This document shows, one piece after another, positions 18,726 to 26,447 of a DNA stretch of 64,000 nt (position 1 is its first letter; each line of letters opens with the position of its first letter). The position numbers were made by a program, and so were the translations under genes. The notes beneath the pieces were generated by a model. It searched no databases, was not told where the DNA came from, and worked only from the letters and a program-made list of their open reading frames with translations. Source of the stretch: an uncultured Faecalibacterium sp. (GTDB lineage: Bacteria; Bacillota; Clostridia; Oscillospirales; Ruminococcaceae); the NCBI GenBank assembly GCA_934511465.1, contig CAKSWG010000008.1, positions 1-64,000 of the forward strand, written 5' to 3'.

Positions 18726-19483
18726 GTAAGACTGTATGGATCACCGGCGCAAGCTCCGGCATCGGGCAGGAGTTTGCACGCCGCTATGCAAAGCTGGGCT
18801 GTCGGCTCATCCTGACTGCCCGCCGCACCGATCGGCTGGAAGCGCTGGCCGCACGCCTTGGCACGCCCTGCCGCATTTTGCCCGCCGACCTTGCCCGGGA
18901 AGAGGACTGCCAGCGCCTTTTCAAGGAGCTGGAGGGGGAGACCGTTGACATCTTTATCAACAACGCGGGCTTTGGCGTGTGCGGCAGCTATCTGGAGACC
19001 GATAACGCCCGCGAAGAGGAAATGATAAAGGTGAATGTGGAAGCCATGGCGCGGCTGTTCCGCTTTGCGGTGCGCAAGATGCACGCGGCGGGCGGCGGCA
19101 CCATCCTGAATGTGGCATCCTCGGCGGGTCTGCTGCCCGGCGGGCCCTACATGGCGGGCTACTACGCCAGCAAAGCCTATGTGGTCAGCCTGACCCGGGG
19201 CGTTGCGCAGGAACTGCACGAGCTGCACAGCCCGGTGTATGTGTGCGCACTCTGCCCGGGGCCGGTGGATACCGAGTTCAACGACCGCGCCGGTGTGACG
19301 TTTGCCCTCAAGGGCATCACGCCGGAGTTCTGCGTACAGGAAGCCATGCACGGCATGATGCACCGCAAGACCATCATTGTGCCGTCGGCCTTTATGCGGG
19401 CGTGCACGGCGGCCCAAAAGCTGGTGCCAACCGGTCTGCTGATGCCCATTGTGGCAAAGCAGCAGAAAAAGAAGCTGGGATGA
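18722..19483 (+). CDS. Short-chain dehydrogenase/reductase
   Basis: 253 residues of the classical SDR family. TGASSGIGQEFARRYAKLG is the nucleotide-binding glycine motif, NNAGFG is the stabilising motif, and Ser (NVASSAG) with YYASK form the catalytic set. The C-terminus contains PGPVDTEFNDRAG. It resembles DltE/YdfG-like reductases of unknown substrate. It overlaps the aldo/keto reductase stop by four bases and precedes a terminator, so the pair form one operon. Confidence 0.92.
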   Translation: MSKTVWITGASSGIGQEFARRYAKLGCRLILTARRTDRLEALAARLGTPCRILPADLAREEDCQRLFKELEGETVDIFINNAGFGVCGSYLETDNAREEEMIKVNVEAMARLFRFAVRKMHAAGGGTILNVASSAGLLPGGPYMAGYYASKAYVVSLTRGVAQELHELHSPVYVCALCPGPVDTEFNDRAGVTFALKGITPEFCVQEAMHGMMHRKTIIVPSAFMRACTAAQKLVPTGLLMPIVAKQQKKKLG

Positions 19484-19490
19484 TATAAGG

Positions 19491-19523
19491 AGACCGGACT
19501 GCAGTTTTGCGGTCCGGTCTTTT
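19491..19523 (+). terminator. Terminator after the AKR-SDR operon
   Basis: AGACCGGAC pairs with GTCCGGTCT and is followed by TTT. Confidence 0.8.
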
Positions 19524-19533
19524 GTATCCGATA

Positions 19534-20286
19534 TTAAAGTGCGATGCCCAGCAGCAGGAACAGCACACCCAGAACGCCCATGCCGCCAAGCGCGGCCTTG
19601 GTGAGCTGGCTGTTCCGCTTTTCGTAATCTGCGGCAGCCTGCCCGACGTATACGGTGCAGTTCGCGCTGCGACCCTCCGGGGTGCGGACTGTGACCACTG
19701 CTTTTCCGTCCGTTACGGCAGTGACGGTACCGCTGGCGTCTACGACGGCTACGGAGGGGTCAGAGCTTGTCCATTGCAGTGCCACAGCGGAAGGCTCCTG
19801 CACAGCCACAGTGGGGATCAGGTCCTGCTGGCCGCCAACGCTGTGCAGCAAAAGAATATCTGCATCCAGCGTGACTTTGCCAATTTCGGAAGTGACCGTT
19901 ACGGTGCAGGTCAGCGTTTCTCCCTGAGTGGTGTATGCACTGATGACTGCCTTGCCGGGGGCCAGTGCCGTGACAAGGCCGCTGGCATCCACCGAAGCAA
20001 CGGCCGGGGCGGAACTGCTCCACCGATAAACGGAACACCCGGCACGGGAAACAGACTTTAGTGCCAGCTGGCGGCGGGGATTGGGATTCTGCCATGTCTG
20101 GGTCATCTCCAGTGCGGTCAGTTCCAGCTCAGAGTGTTCGGTCACGGGCAGTTCCGGCTGTACCGTGATGATGTAAAGCGAGGATGCTTCGGTCTGGCTG
20201 GAAGAGACGGCCCCGGCAGTCAGCGGTGCGGACAGCACCAGACAGCTCAGTGCCAGCGAAGCGAAGATGAGTAAGTGTTTTTTCAT
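19534..20286 (-). CDS. Secreted/anchored protein with two bacterial Ig-like (Big2) domains
   Basis: 250 residues. The N-terminus MKKHLLIFASLALSCLVLS plus APLTAGA is a signal peptide. Two Ig-like repeats follow (about 60-135 and 140-215), each with the Big2 ending: SVDASGLVTALAPGKAVISAYT and VVDASGTVTAVTDGKAVVTVRT. The C-terminus LGGMGVLGVLFLLLGIAL is a transmembrane anchor with almost no cytoplasmic tail. AAAGGAG precedes the ATG at 20286. The protein is probably displayed on the cell surface. No catalytic domain is present and its role is unknown. Confidence 0.85.
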   Translation of the reverse strand: MKKHLLIFASLALSCLVLSAPLTAGAVSSSQTEASSLYIITVQPELPVTEHSELELTALEMTQTWQNPNPRRQLALKSVSRAGCSVYRWSSSAPAVASVDASGLVTALAPGKAVISAYTTQGETLTCTVTVTSEIGKVTLDADILLLHSVGGQQDLIPTVAVQEPSAVALQWTSSDPSVAVVDASGTVTAVTDGKAVVTVRTPEGRSANCTVYVGQAAADYEKRNSQLTKAALGGMGVLGVLFLLLGIAL

Positions 20287-20442
20287 AGCAGGACTCCTTT
20301 TCTTTTGCAAGAATCGTTCTTGATTGTGAAGATACAGGAAAGTCGTACTTATGTCAAGAAGAAACAGAGAGAAGTCTGCAACTTTGTCAACAAGCCCAAA
20401 TTTTTCTGCCGAAATTGTGCGCACCGCTAAGGGCTGAAACCA

Positions 20443-20454
20443 TGTATACAAGAA
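20443..20454. promoter_or_regulatory. GntR-type operator candidate, site 1
   Basis: TGTATACAAGAA contains the perfect palindrome TGTATACA. The same 12 bases recur at 20572-20583. The core resembles the TTGTATACAA operator of Bacillus GntR and other FadR-type regulators of sugar acids. Confidence 0.5.
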
Positions 20455-20543
20455 AAACCCGGATTTTCGCGGCTTTGTACGACTTTTCACGAAAAATTTT
20501 CCCGGAAAATTAAAAATACAGCAAAAATGTAAAAGAAAATGCC

Positions 20544-20572
20544 TTGACAGCGCCACAAAAGAATGTTACCCT
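20544..20572 (+). promoter_or_regulatory. Putative promoter of the uronate gene dhuD
   Basis: A perfect TTGACA at 20544-20549 is followed at 17 bases by a weak TACCCT. The second TGTATACAAGAA lies at the end of it, where a bound repressor would block the polymerase. Confidence 0.45.
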
Positions 20573-20583
20573 GTATACAAGAA
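20572..20583. promoter_or_regulatory. GntR-type operator candidate, site 2
   Basis: An exact 12-base copy of the site at 20443, 129 bases downstream and overlapping the predicted transcription start of dhuD. Confidence 0.55.
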
Positions 20584-20685
20584 GGATGCTAAAACCGGCA
20601 GTCCGGCTTTGAGCGTCCCGCAAAGCAAGAACGGGGTTTCCCCGCAAAGGAACAAAAAGGAACAATTTGATTGGAGGACTCTATT

Positions 20686-21495
20686 ATGGCACAGTGCACT
20701 CCCAAATCTTTTGATCTGACCGGCAAGGTCGCGCTGATCACCGGCGCATCTTATGGCATCGGCATGGCTATTGCAAAGGCAATGGCAGCCAACGGTGCAA
20801 CCATCGTGTTCAACGACATCAAGCAGGAGCTGGTGGATAAGGGCATCGCTGCTTACGCAGAAGCAGGCATCAAGGCTCACGGCTATGTCTGCGACGTTAC
20901 CGATGAGGACGCCGTCAACGCCATGGTGGCAAAGATCACCGAGGAAGTTGGCCACATCAACATTCTGGTCAACAACGCAGGCATCATCAAGCGCATCCCC
21001 ATGACCGAGATGAGCGCTGCTCAGTTCCGTCAGGTCATCGATGTTGACCTGAACGCTCCCTTCATCGTGGCAAAGGCCATCATCCCCGACATGATCGCAC
21101 AGGGCGGCGGCAAGATCATCAACATCTGCTCCATGATGAGCGAGCTGGGCCGTGAGACCGTCTCCGCCTATGCTGCTGCCAAGGGCGGCCTGAAGATGCT
21201 CACCAAGAACATCGCTTCCGAGTACGGCCAGTACAACATCCAGTGCAACGGCATCGGACCCGGCTACATTGCTACCCCGCAGACCGCACCTCTGCGCGAG
21301 CGTCAGCCCGACGGCAGCCGTCACCCCTTCGACAGCTTCATCGTTGCCAAGACCCCCGCAGGCCGCTGGGGCGAGGCCGAGGATCTGGGCGGACCCGCTG
21401 TCTTCCTGGCATCTGAGGCTTCCGACTTTGTCAATGGCCTGATCCTGTACGTTGATGGCGGCATTCTGGCCTACATCGGCAAGCAGCCCCAGTAA
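20686..21495 (+). CDS. dhuD: SDR dehydrogenase, DhuD/KduD/gluconate-5-dehydrogenase type
   Basis: 269 residues, classical SDR: TGASYGIGMAIAKAMAANG for NAD(P)H, NNAGII, Ser in NICSMMSELG and YAAAKGG. It matches proteins annotated as gluconate 5-dehydrogenase. In streptococci the equivalent enzyme, DhuD, reduces 3-deoxy-D-glycero-2,5-hexodiulosonate to 2-keto-3-deoxygluconate. Followed by a KdgF-type cupin and a DhuI-type isomerase, it is more likely to act on unsaturated uronates than on gluconate. GGAGG lies before the ATG at 20686. Two TGTATACAAGAA sites in the promoter suggest GntR-type control by sugar acids. Confidence 0.87.
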   Translation: MAQCTPKSFDLTGKVALITGASYGIGMAIAKAMAANGATIVFNDIKQELVDKGIAAYAEAGIKAHGYVCDVTDEDAVNAMVAKITEEVGHINILVNNAGIIKRIPMTEMSAAQFRQVIDVDLNAPFIVAKAIIPDMIAQGGGKIINICSMMSELGRETVSAYAAAKGGLKMLTKNIASEYGQYNIQCNGIGPGYIATPQTAPLRERQPDGSRHPFDSFIVAKTPAGRWGEAEDLGGPAVFLASEASDFVNGLILYVDGGILAYIGKQPQ

Positions 21496-21524
21496 ACACT
21501 GAGGGTACTCCACAGTTCTGAACG

Positions 21525-21565
21525 GCGGCAGCCGGGCGGGCTTAGCCTGTCGGCTGCCGCTTTTA
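21525..21565 (+). terminator. Terminator after dhuD
   Basis: GCGGCAGCCG pairs with CGGCTGCCGC and is followed by TTTTATTT. A separate promoter follows, so kdgF and dhuI may be transcribed independently. Confidence 0.8.
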
Positions 21566-21566
21566 T

Positions 21567-21595
21567 TTGTAGTGGAAAGGTTGTTGTGGTATAAT
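21567..21595 (+). promoter_or_regulatory. Putative promoter of the kdgF-dhuI pair
   Basis: TTGTAG (21567-21572) and TATAAT (21590-21595, preceded by TGG) are 17 bases apart. The -10 box overlaps the ATG at 21594, so a transcript from here would begin after that ATG. Confidence 0.5.
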
Positions 21596-21938
21596 GGAAA
21601 AACAGCATAAGGACGCGGTATGGGTGCCCCATGCCGACATTGCCCCGGAACCCTGCGGCCCCGGGGTGCAGCGCCGCATTCTGGCCTACAGCAAGGACGC
21701 CATGTGTGTGGAGAATACCTTTGAGACCGGCGGTGTGGGCGCCATGCACTGCCATCCTCACACCCAGATCACCTACATCGTTTCGGGCCGCTACCGCTTT
21801 ACCATCGGGGACGAGACCCGGGAGGTGGGCCCCGGCGATACCCTGCTCAAGCAGGACGGCGTGATGCACGGCTGTGTGTGTCTGGAAGGCGGCGTGATGC
21901 TGGACTTCTTTACCCCCATGCGCGAGGACTTTGTATAA
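21594..21938 (+). CDS. kdgF: KdgF-like cupin, unsaturated uronate linearising enzyme
   Basis: Up to 114 residues forming one cupin barrel. VQRRILAYSKDAMCVENTF, then HCHPHTQITYIVSGRYRF (metal His cluster), GPGDTLLKQDGVMHG and the closing DFFTPMREDF match KdgF, which opens 4,5-unsaturated uronate monomers to the linear keto form. The ATG at 21594 lies inside a TATAAT box and has no ribosome site. The in-frame GTG at 21624 has AAGGA 10 bases upstream and gives a normal KdgF N-terminus, so it may be the true start. dhuI follows 46 bases later. Confidence 0.85.
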   Translation: MEKQHKDAVWVPHADIAPEPCGPGVQRRILAYSKDAMCVENTFETGGVGAMHCHPHTQITYIVSGRYRFTIGDETREVGPGDTLLKQDGVMHGCVCLEGGVMLDFFTPMREDFV

Positions 21939-21984
21939 ACCTGCATCCCGCAGGGCAGAAAATAAGAAGGAGAGTCAAAAAACC

Positions 21985-22620
21985 ATGAAAATTGCACTCA
22001 TCAACGAGAACAGTCAGGCCGCAAAGAACGGCATCATTGAAGCCGCCCTGAAAAAGGTGGTGGAGCCCATGGGCCACGAGGTGGTCAATTACGGCATGTA
22101 TGCCGCCGATGATGCTGCCCAGCTGACCTATGTGCAGTGCGGCATTCTGGCCGCAATCCTGCTGAACAGCGGCGCTGCCGACTACGTGATCACTGGCTGC
22201 GGCACCGGCGAGGGCGCCATGCTGGCCCTGAACAGCTTCCCGGGTGTGATCTGCGGCCATGTGGAGGACCCCGTGGACGCCTACACCTTTGCCCACGTCA
22301 ACGACGGCAACGCCGTTGCCATGCCGTTTGCCAAGGGCTTCGGCTGGGGCGGTGAGCTGAACCTCGAGTACTGCTTCGAGAAGCTGTTCGGCTTCGGCCA
22401 CGGTCAGGGCTACCCCAAGGAGCGCGTGGAGCCTGAGCAGCGCAACAAGAAGATTTTGGACGGCGTGCGTGCCGCCGCCTTCAAGCCGCTGGTGGAAATT
22501 CTGAAGGGCATCGATCAGGACCTCGTGAAGGGTGCTGTGGCCGGTGCAAAGTTCAGCGAGCTGTTCTTTGCTTCCTGCAAGGACGCGGAGCTGGCCGCTT
22601 ACGTCAAGACCCTGCTGTAA
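21985..22620 (+). CDS. dhuI: RpiB/LacAB-family sugar isomerase, DhuI type
   Basis: 211 residues. MKIALINENSQAAKNGIIE, then YVITGCGTGEGAMLALNSFPGV with the catalytic Cys region, and HVNDGNAVAMPFAKGFGWG define the long RpiB-like branch. The streptococcal member DhuI isomerises 4-deoxy-L-threo-5-hexosulose-uronate. It is unrelated to the cupin KduI but does the same job. AAGGAGAG precedes the ATG. With the upstream KdgF and DhuD types it completes the path from unsaturated uronate to 2-keto-3-deoxygluconate. A pentose-phosphate isomerase role is less likely because of the length and context. Confidence 0.87.
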   Translation: MKIALINENSQAAKNGIIEAALKKVVEPMGHEVVNYGMYAADDAAQLTYVQCGILAAILLNSGAADYVITGCGTGEGAMLALNSFPGVICGHVEDPVDAYTFAHVNDGNAVAMPFAKGFGWGGELNLEYCFEKLFGFGHGQGYPKERVEPEQRNKKILDGVRAAAFKPLVEILKGIDQDLVKGAVAGAKFSELFFASCKDAELAAYVKTLL

Positions 22621-22631
22621 GGTGACACGCC

Positions 22632-23039
22632 ATGGAATGGTTTTACCACCTGAATGCAGGCATTACCCATGGGCTGGAAGGTTTTCTGGAAACGGCAGTG
22701 CCCATGATCGCAGGCCTTGCCGAGGTGATTGGCCTGTTCATCATCGTCACCAGCCTTGCCAAGGCTACCTACCACTATGTGCGGGCCACCTTTTTCCATG
22801 ATCAGCACGACTTCCACCACGAAATGAGCAGCGGCCTGACCACCGCGCTGGAATTCCTGATGTCGGCGGAGATCGCCAAGACCTTCCTGCTGCAAAATCT
22901 GGAATCGGTGATCCCGTTGGCGGCTACCTTTGCGCTGCGCGCCATGATGAGCCTGATGCTGCACTGGGAAATGGAGGGCGGACACCGTTCCGGCCACAAA
23001 AAAGAGGAAAGCGACGCGGCAGAAGAAAAGAATGACTAA
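22632..23039 (+). CDS. DUF1622 membrane protein
   Basis: 135 residues with three predicted membrane helices: AVPMIAGLAEVIGLFIIVTSL near 23-43, LEFLMSAEIAKTFLL near 72-86 and VIPLAATFALRAMMSLMLHW near 92-111. The tail is highly charged and rich in E, K and D. The pattern fits DUF1622, small bacterial membrane proteins without known function. It follows dhuI after 11 bases and is likely cotranscribed, but I see no functional link to uronate use. A strong amt promoter lies 74 bases downstream. Confidence 0.8.
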   Translation: MEWFYHLNAGITHGLEGFLETAVPMIAGLAEVIGLFIIVTSLAKATYHYVRATFFHDQHDFHHEMSSGLTTALEFLMSAEIAKTFLLQNLESVIPLAATFALRAMMSLMLHWEMEGGHRSGHKKEESDAAEEKND

Positions 23040-23112
23040 CAAAGTTTTGCCAAACTTTTGCCTGCATGGCTTTTGCTGTGTTGTGAAAAACGTAAAACCT
23101 TGATGTGAACTC

Positions 23113-23141
23113 TTGACAGGTTTGCACAAAGGGACTATACT
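23113..23141 (+). promoter_or_regulatory. Strong promoter of the amt-glnB gene
   Basis: TTGACA and TATACT are 17 bases apart. Transcription would begin near 23148, giving a leader of about 195 bases before the amt ATG. Confidence 0.85.
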
Positions 23142-23156
23142 CATGCCATCGAAAGC

Positions 23157-23200
23157 AAAGGCGCTGACGGAAGCAATTCCGCCAGCGCCTTTTGCGTTTT
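23157..23200 (+). promoter_or_regulatory. Terminator-like hairpin in amt leader (possible attenuator)
   Basis: AAAGGCGCTG pairs with CAGCGCCTTT; inside it CGGA pairs with TCCG around AGCAAT. A T-rich run, TGCGTTTT, follows. The hairpin starts about 10 bases after the predicted transcription start of amt. Confidence 0.55.
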
Positions 23201-23344
23201 CGGGGATATTGCCGCTTGGGGGAAGATAGAGGGTCTCCCAAGGGCAGAAACAGCGCTCCTGCGCGCAATCGGCGCGGGGAGTGCAGTACGCGCCGCAGGG
23301 TTCTGGCGGCCTTGCGGCATCACTTGTGGGGAGGTTAGAAAGTT

Positions 23345-25090
23345 ATGTTCAACTCCGTCAACACCTGTTGGACGCTCGTGGGAGCGTTCCTCGTTTACTT
23401 CATGCAGGCGGGCTTCGCCTTGTGTGAAGCCGGCTTTACCCGTGCCAAGAACACCGGCAATATTCTGATGAAGAATATGATGGACTTCTGCATCGGCACC
23501 CCGTGCTACTGGCTCATCGGCTTTGGCCTGATGTTCGGCGGCACCGGTGCACTGATCGGCGGCTTCGACCCGTTCATTCAGGGCGACTACAGCCACTTGG
23601 GTCTGGATATCCCGCTGTGGGTGTACATCGTGTTCCAGACCGTGTTCTGCGCAACGGCAGCCACCATCGTCTCCGGCTCCATGGCCGAGCGCACCAACTT
23701 CAAGGCTTACTGCGTGTACTCCGCAGCCATCTCGCTGGTGGTCTACCCCATCTGCGGCCACTGGATGTGGGGCGGCGGCTGGCTGCAAAGCATGGGCTTC
23801 CATGACTTTGCAGGCTCCGCAGCAGTCCACAATGTGGGCGGCATCATCGCTCTGCTGGGCGCATGGATGCTGGGCCCCCGCATTGGCAAGTACGACAAGA
23901 ACGGCAAGCCCCACGCCATTCCCGGCCACAACCTGACCGCCGGTGCACTGGGCGTGTTCATCCTGTGGTTCTGCTGGTTCGGCTTCAACGGCGGCTCTTC
24001 GCTGAGCCTTTCCACCGACGCCACCATGACCCTGACCGGTCTGGTCTGCTTCAACACGAACCTTGCCGCAGCCGTTGCTACCTGCGTGACCATGATCTTT
24101 ACTTGGCTGCGCTACGGCAAGCCCGATGTCTCCATGACCCTGAACGGTTCTCTGGCAGGTCTTGTGGCCATCACCGCAAGCTGCGATACCGTTTCTCCCT
24201 TCGGCGCATTCTTCATCGGCTTTGTGGCCGGCTTCCTCGTTGTGCTGAGCGTGGAATTCTTCGATAACATCGCCAAGGTGGACGACCCCGTTGGTGCGGT
24301 CTCCGTCCACTTTGCAAACGGTGTGTGGGGCACCATCGCCGTGGGCCTGTTCTCCACCGGTGCCAACACTGAGCATGCCGGTCTGTTCTACGGCGGCGGT
24401 CTGGCACAGCTGGGCACCCAGCTGCTGGGCCTCGTGACCGTGGACCTGTATGTTGTGATCGTGATGTTCATCATCTTCAAGATCATCGATAAGACCATCG
24501 GCCTGCGCGTGCCGGCTGAGGTGGAGATCGATGGCTTGGACATCCACGAGCATGGTCTGGCATCTGCCTACGCCGGTTTCTCCATCTCCGATGCAAACTC
24601 TGCCGCCATGGTGCCCAACGAGAACACCGACCTCGGTGAGGACGATGTGACCAAGGCCACCGACAAGCAGATCAGCGCCGCCGTGCCTGTGGTGCGGGAA
24701 GCTTCGCCCGTGATCCACGATGGTGTGTACGACACCGGTATGCACAAGGTGTCCATCATTGCAAAGCTGTCCAAGTTCGACCAGCTCAAGACGGCCCTCA
24801 ACGATCTGGGCGTCACCGGCATGACCGTCACGCAGGTGATGGGCTGCGGCATCCAGAAGGGCACCAGCGAGAAGTACCGCGGCGTGCCTGTGGATACCAC
24901 CCTGCTGCCCAAGATCAAGGTGGAAGTAATCGTTTCCAAGATCAGCGTGGACGCTGTGGTGGAGGCCGCCAAGAAGGCCCTGTACACCGGCCACATCGGC
25001 GATGGCAAGATCTTTGTCTACAACGTGACCCGCGTGGTCAAGATCCGCACCGGCGAAGAGGGCTTTGCCGCCTTGCAGGATGTGGAGTAA
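23345..25090 (+). CDS. amt: Ammonium transporter fused to a PII signal protein (Amt-GlnB/K)
   Basis: 581 residues. Residues 1-400 are an Amt channel of about 11 helices, with LVYFMQAGFALCEAGFTRAKN, the Phe/His pore segments FHDFAGSAAVHNVGGIIALLGAW and SVHFANGVWGTIAVGLF. A linker of about 60 residues leads to a PII domain (about 465-575): KVSIIAKLSKFDQLKTALND, the T-loop KGTSEKYRGVPVDTTLLPK with a Tyr, and GHIGDGKIFVYNV for ATP/2-oxoglutarate. In bacteria GlnK normally plugs Amt as a separate subunit. Here the regulator is tethered, giving three PII domains per trimer. GGGGAGG precedes the ATG. Confidence 0.96.
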   Translation: MFNSVNTCWTLVGAFLVYFMQAGFALCEAGFTRAKNTGNILMKNMMDFCIGTPCYWLIGFGLMFGGTGALIGGFDPFIQGDYSHLGLDIPLWVYIVFQTVFCATAATIVSGSMAERTNFKAYCVYSAAISLVVYPICGHWMWGGGWLQSMGFHDFAGSAAVHNVGGIIALLGAWMLGPRIGKYDKNGKPHAIPGHNLTAGALGVFILWFCWFGFNGGSSLSLSTDATMTLTGLVCFNTNLAAAVATCVTMIFTWLRYGKPDVSMTLNGSLAGLVAITASCDTVSPFGAFFIGFVAGFLVVLSVEFFDNIAKVDDPVGAVSVHFANGVWGTIAVGLFSTGANTEHAGLFYGGGLAQLGTQLLGLVTVDLYVVIVMFIIFKIIDKTIGLRVPAEVEIDGLDIHEHGLASAYAGFSISDANSAAMVPNENTDLGEDDVTKATDKQISAAVPVVREASPVIHDGVYDTGMHKVSIIAKLSKFDQLKTALNDLGVTGMTVTQVMGCGIQKGTSEKYRGVPVDTTLLPKIKVEVIVSKISVDAVVEAAKKALYTGHIGDGKIFVYNVTRVVKIRTGEEGFAALQDVE

Positions 25091-25179
25091 AGCTCCAAAA
25101 CTCTAACAGCTGTCCCGCTGCGGTGCAGGCGCACCGGCACGACACCGGCTCTTGCGCAGCAGTGTGATATTCACGTTTG

Positions 25180-25262
25180 CGTCAGCAACGAAAGCCCCAG
25201 TGGGGCTTTCGAGTGACCAAACGGTCTGCGAAAGCAGATGGAGGGGCCTCGCCCCGACAAGT
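25180..25262. repeat. Palindromic intergenic repeat after amt
   Basis: GAAAGCCCC-AGT-GGGGCTTTC, followed by GTCTGCGAAAGCAGAT and GGGGCCTCGCCCC, makes a chain of short palindromes. It is related in style, and by GGTCTGC...AGGGGCCT, to other repeats in the window. No gene is present in 25091-25486. Confidence 0.5.
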
Positions 25263-25318
25263 GTTCTTTGTTCTCCTTTTTCCTTTTTCTAATCCAAAAT
25301 CTCGAACGGCAACCAAAT

Positions 25319-25359
25319 CAAAGGCCCCGCTTCTGCGCACAAAGAAGCGGGGCCTTTGG
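25319..25359 (+). terminator. Terminator downstream of amt
   Basis: CAAAGGCCCCGCTTCT pairs with AGAAGCGGGGCCTTTG. It is a strong hairpin without a long T-run and lies 229 bases after the amt stop. Confidence 0.7.
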
Positions 25360-25486
25360 CCATTTATTTTACCGGGCATGTGAAAGTTGCATAAGAATCT
25401 TTGCCGTTCTTTGGCTGATTTTCACAGAAAAACGTGTTATGTTTTGGCGCGTATAAAAAATCAGACGGCAAGAGAGGGGTACAACA

Positions 25487-26082
25487 ATGAGGGAATGGGT
25501 CCTGCATTATAAGGATGCGATCCGGATCTCGCTTCTGGCGCTGTTCCGGTGGACGCTTCTGGCTGTGTGCACCGGCGTGCTGTGCGGCGGCTCGGCCGGC
25601 CGCGAGGGCGCAGCGCTGCAAATGGGCGGCAGCATCGGCTGGAATATCGGCCGGGTGCTGCACTTCAACAATCATGACTGCCGCACGGCTACCGTGTGCG
25701 GCATGGCGGCATTCTTTTCGGCGCTGTTCGGCACGCCGCTGACCGCGACCCTGTTTGCGATGATGGTGGTGGATGTGGGCCTGATGCTGACCGTGGCGTT
25801 CGTGCCGGGCTTTCTGGCGGCGCTCATTGCGTACGGCATCTCGCTGAAAGCCGGTATTGCGCCCACACGTTTTGTGATGGAAGAACCATCGCTGGATGCC
25901 CGGACGGTGGTGCGCACCGCTGTGCTGGCTATGTGCTGTGCGGTGGTGGCGGGTTTGAACTGATGGCGCTGGCCTGCGGCCTGAGCTATATGTTCTCCGG
26001 CTATCACAGCCTGTACTCAAGTCAGGGATTCCGCACAAGCAAGCTTTTTTCGGAATTCCTACAGCCGAAGGAAGGAAAATGA
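25487..26082 (+). pseudogene. Doubly deleted ClC-type chloride channel gene
   Basis: The first 158 codons begin behind AGAGAGGGG and read an N-terminal ClC helix (LFRWTLLAVCTGVLCGG) joined directly to the filter region SAGREGAALQMGGSIG. About 90-100 residues normally between them are missing. The frame stops at 25963. In another frame, immediately after, the text LMALACGLSYMFSGYHSLYSSQ is the extreme C-terminus of a ClC protein, ending at 26082. At least two deletions have removed several helices, so no channel can form. Confidence 0.85.
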
Positions 26083-26107
26083 AGAAAAAATTTCATGGCT
26101 GCGTCTC

Positions 26108-26136
26108 TTGATTTTTTCTGTCCGGCGTGCTACAAT
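26108..26136 (+). promoter_or_regulatory. Promoter of T-box/thrS transcript
   Basis: TTGATT (26108-26113) and TACAAT (26131-26136) are 17 bases apart, right before the T-box leader. Confidence 0.7.
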
Positions 26137-26142
26137 CAGCGT

Positions 26143-26416
26143 AGTTTCATCCTGTAAAAGCGATGATGCGGACAAACTGAGTTCCCGTTCCTCCATGACC
26201 CAGAGAGGGCTGCCCCGCAAGGGTGCTGCAAGCAGCCTGCCATGTGCCGGAGCTCTACCACCGCAGAGCGCAGAGGAGAACCTCTGCCGGGTGCGCCCGT
26301 TACAGCACAGCGAGTGGCACGCAGAGGCGTGCAATTCGGGTGGAACCGTGGAACGTTTCTGATTTTTTCAGGCGCTTCATCCCGTGAGTAAGTGTGCGGG
26401 ATGAAGCGCTTTTTTG
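26143..26416 (+). promoter_or_regulatory. T-box riboswitch controlling thrS
   Basis: The leader has the hallmark T-box bases ATTCGGGTGGAACCGTGG (26336-26353), which pair with the CCA end of uncharged tRNA. A strong terminator follows (GCGCTTCATCCCG, loop, CGGGATGAAGCGC, T6 near 26371-26416). Upstream stem I has an AGAGA-type element and a candidate ACC (threonine) specifier in CTCTACCACCGCAGAG, though the specifier loop is not proven. Uncharged tRNA-Thr would favour readthrough into thrS. Confidence 0.92.
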
Positions 26417-26447
26417 TTTTACTTTATCTGTCAAAGGAGCAAACATT

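Noticed and set aside
23157-23200. Canonical ANTAR two-hairpin target in the amt leader
   Set aside because: Only one convincing stem is present, and its hexaloop AGCAAT lacks the G expected at the fourth position.
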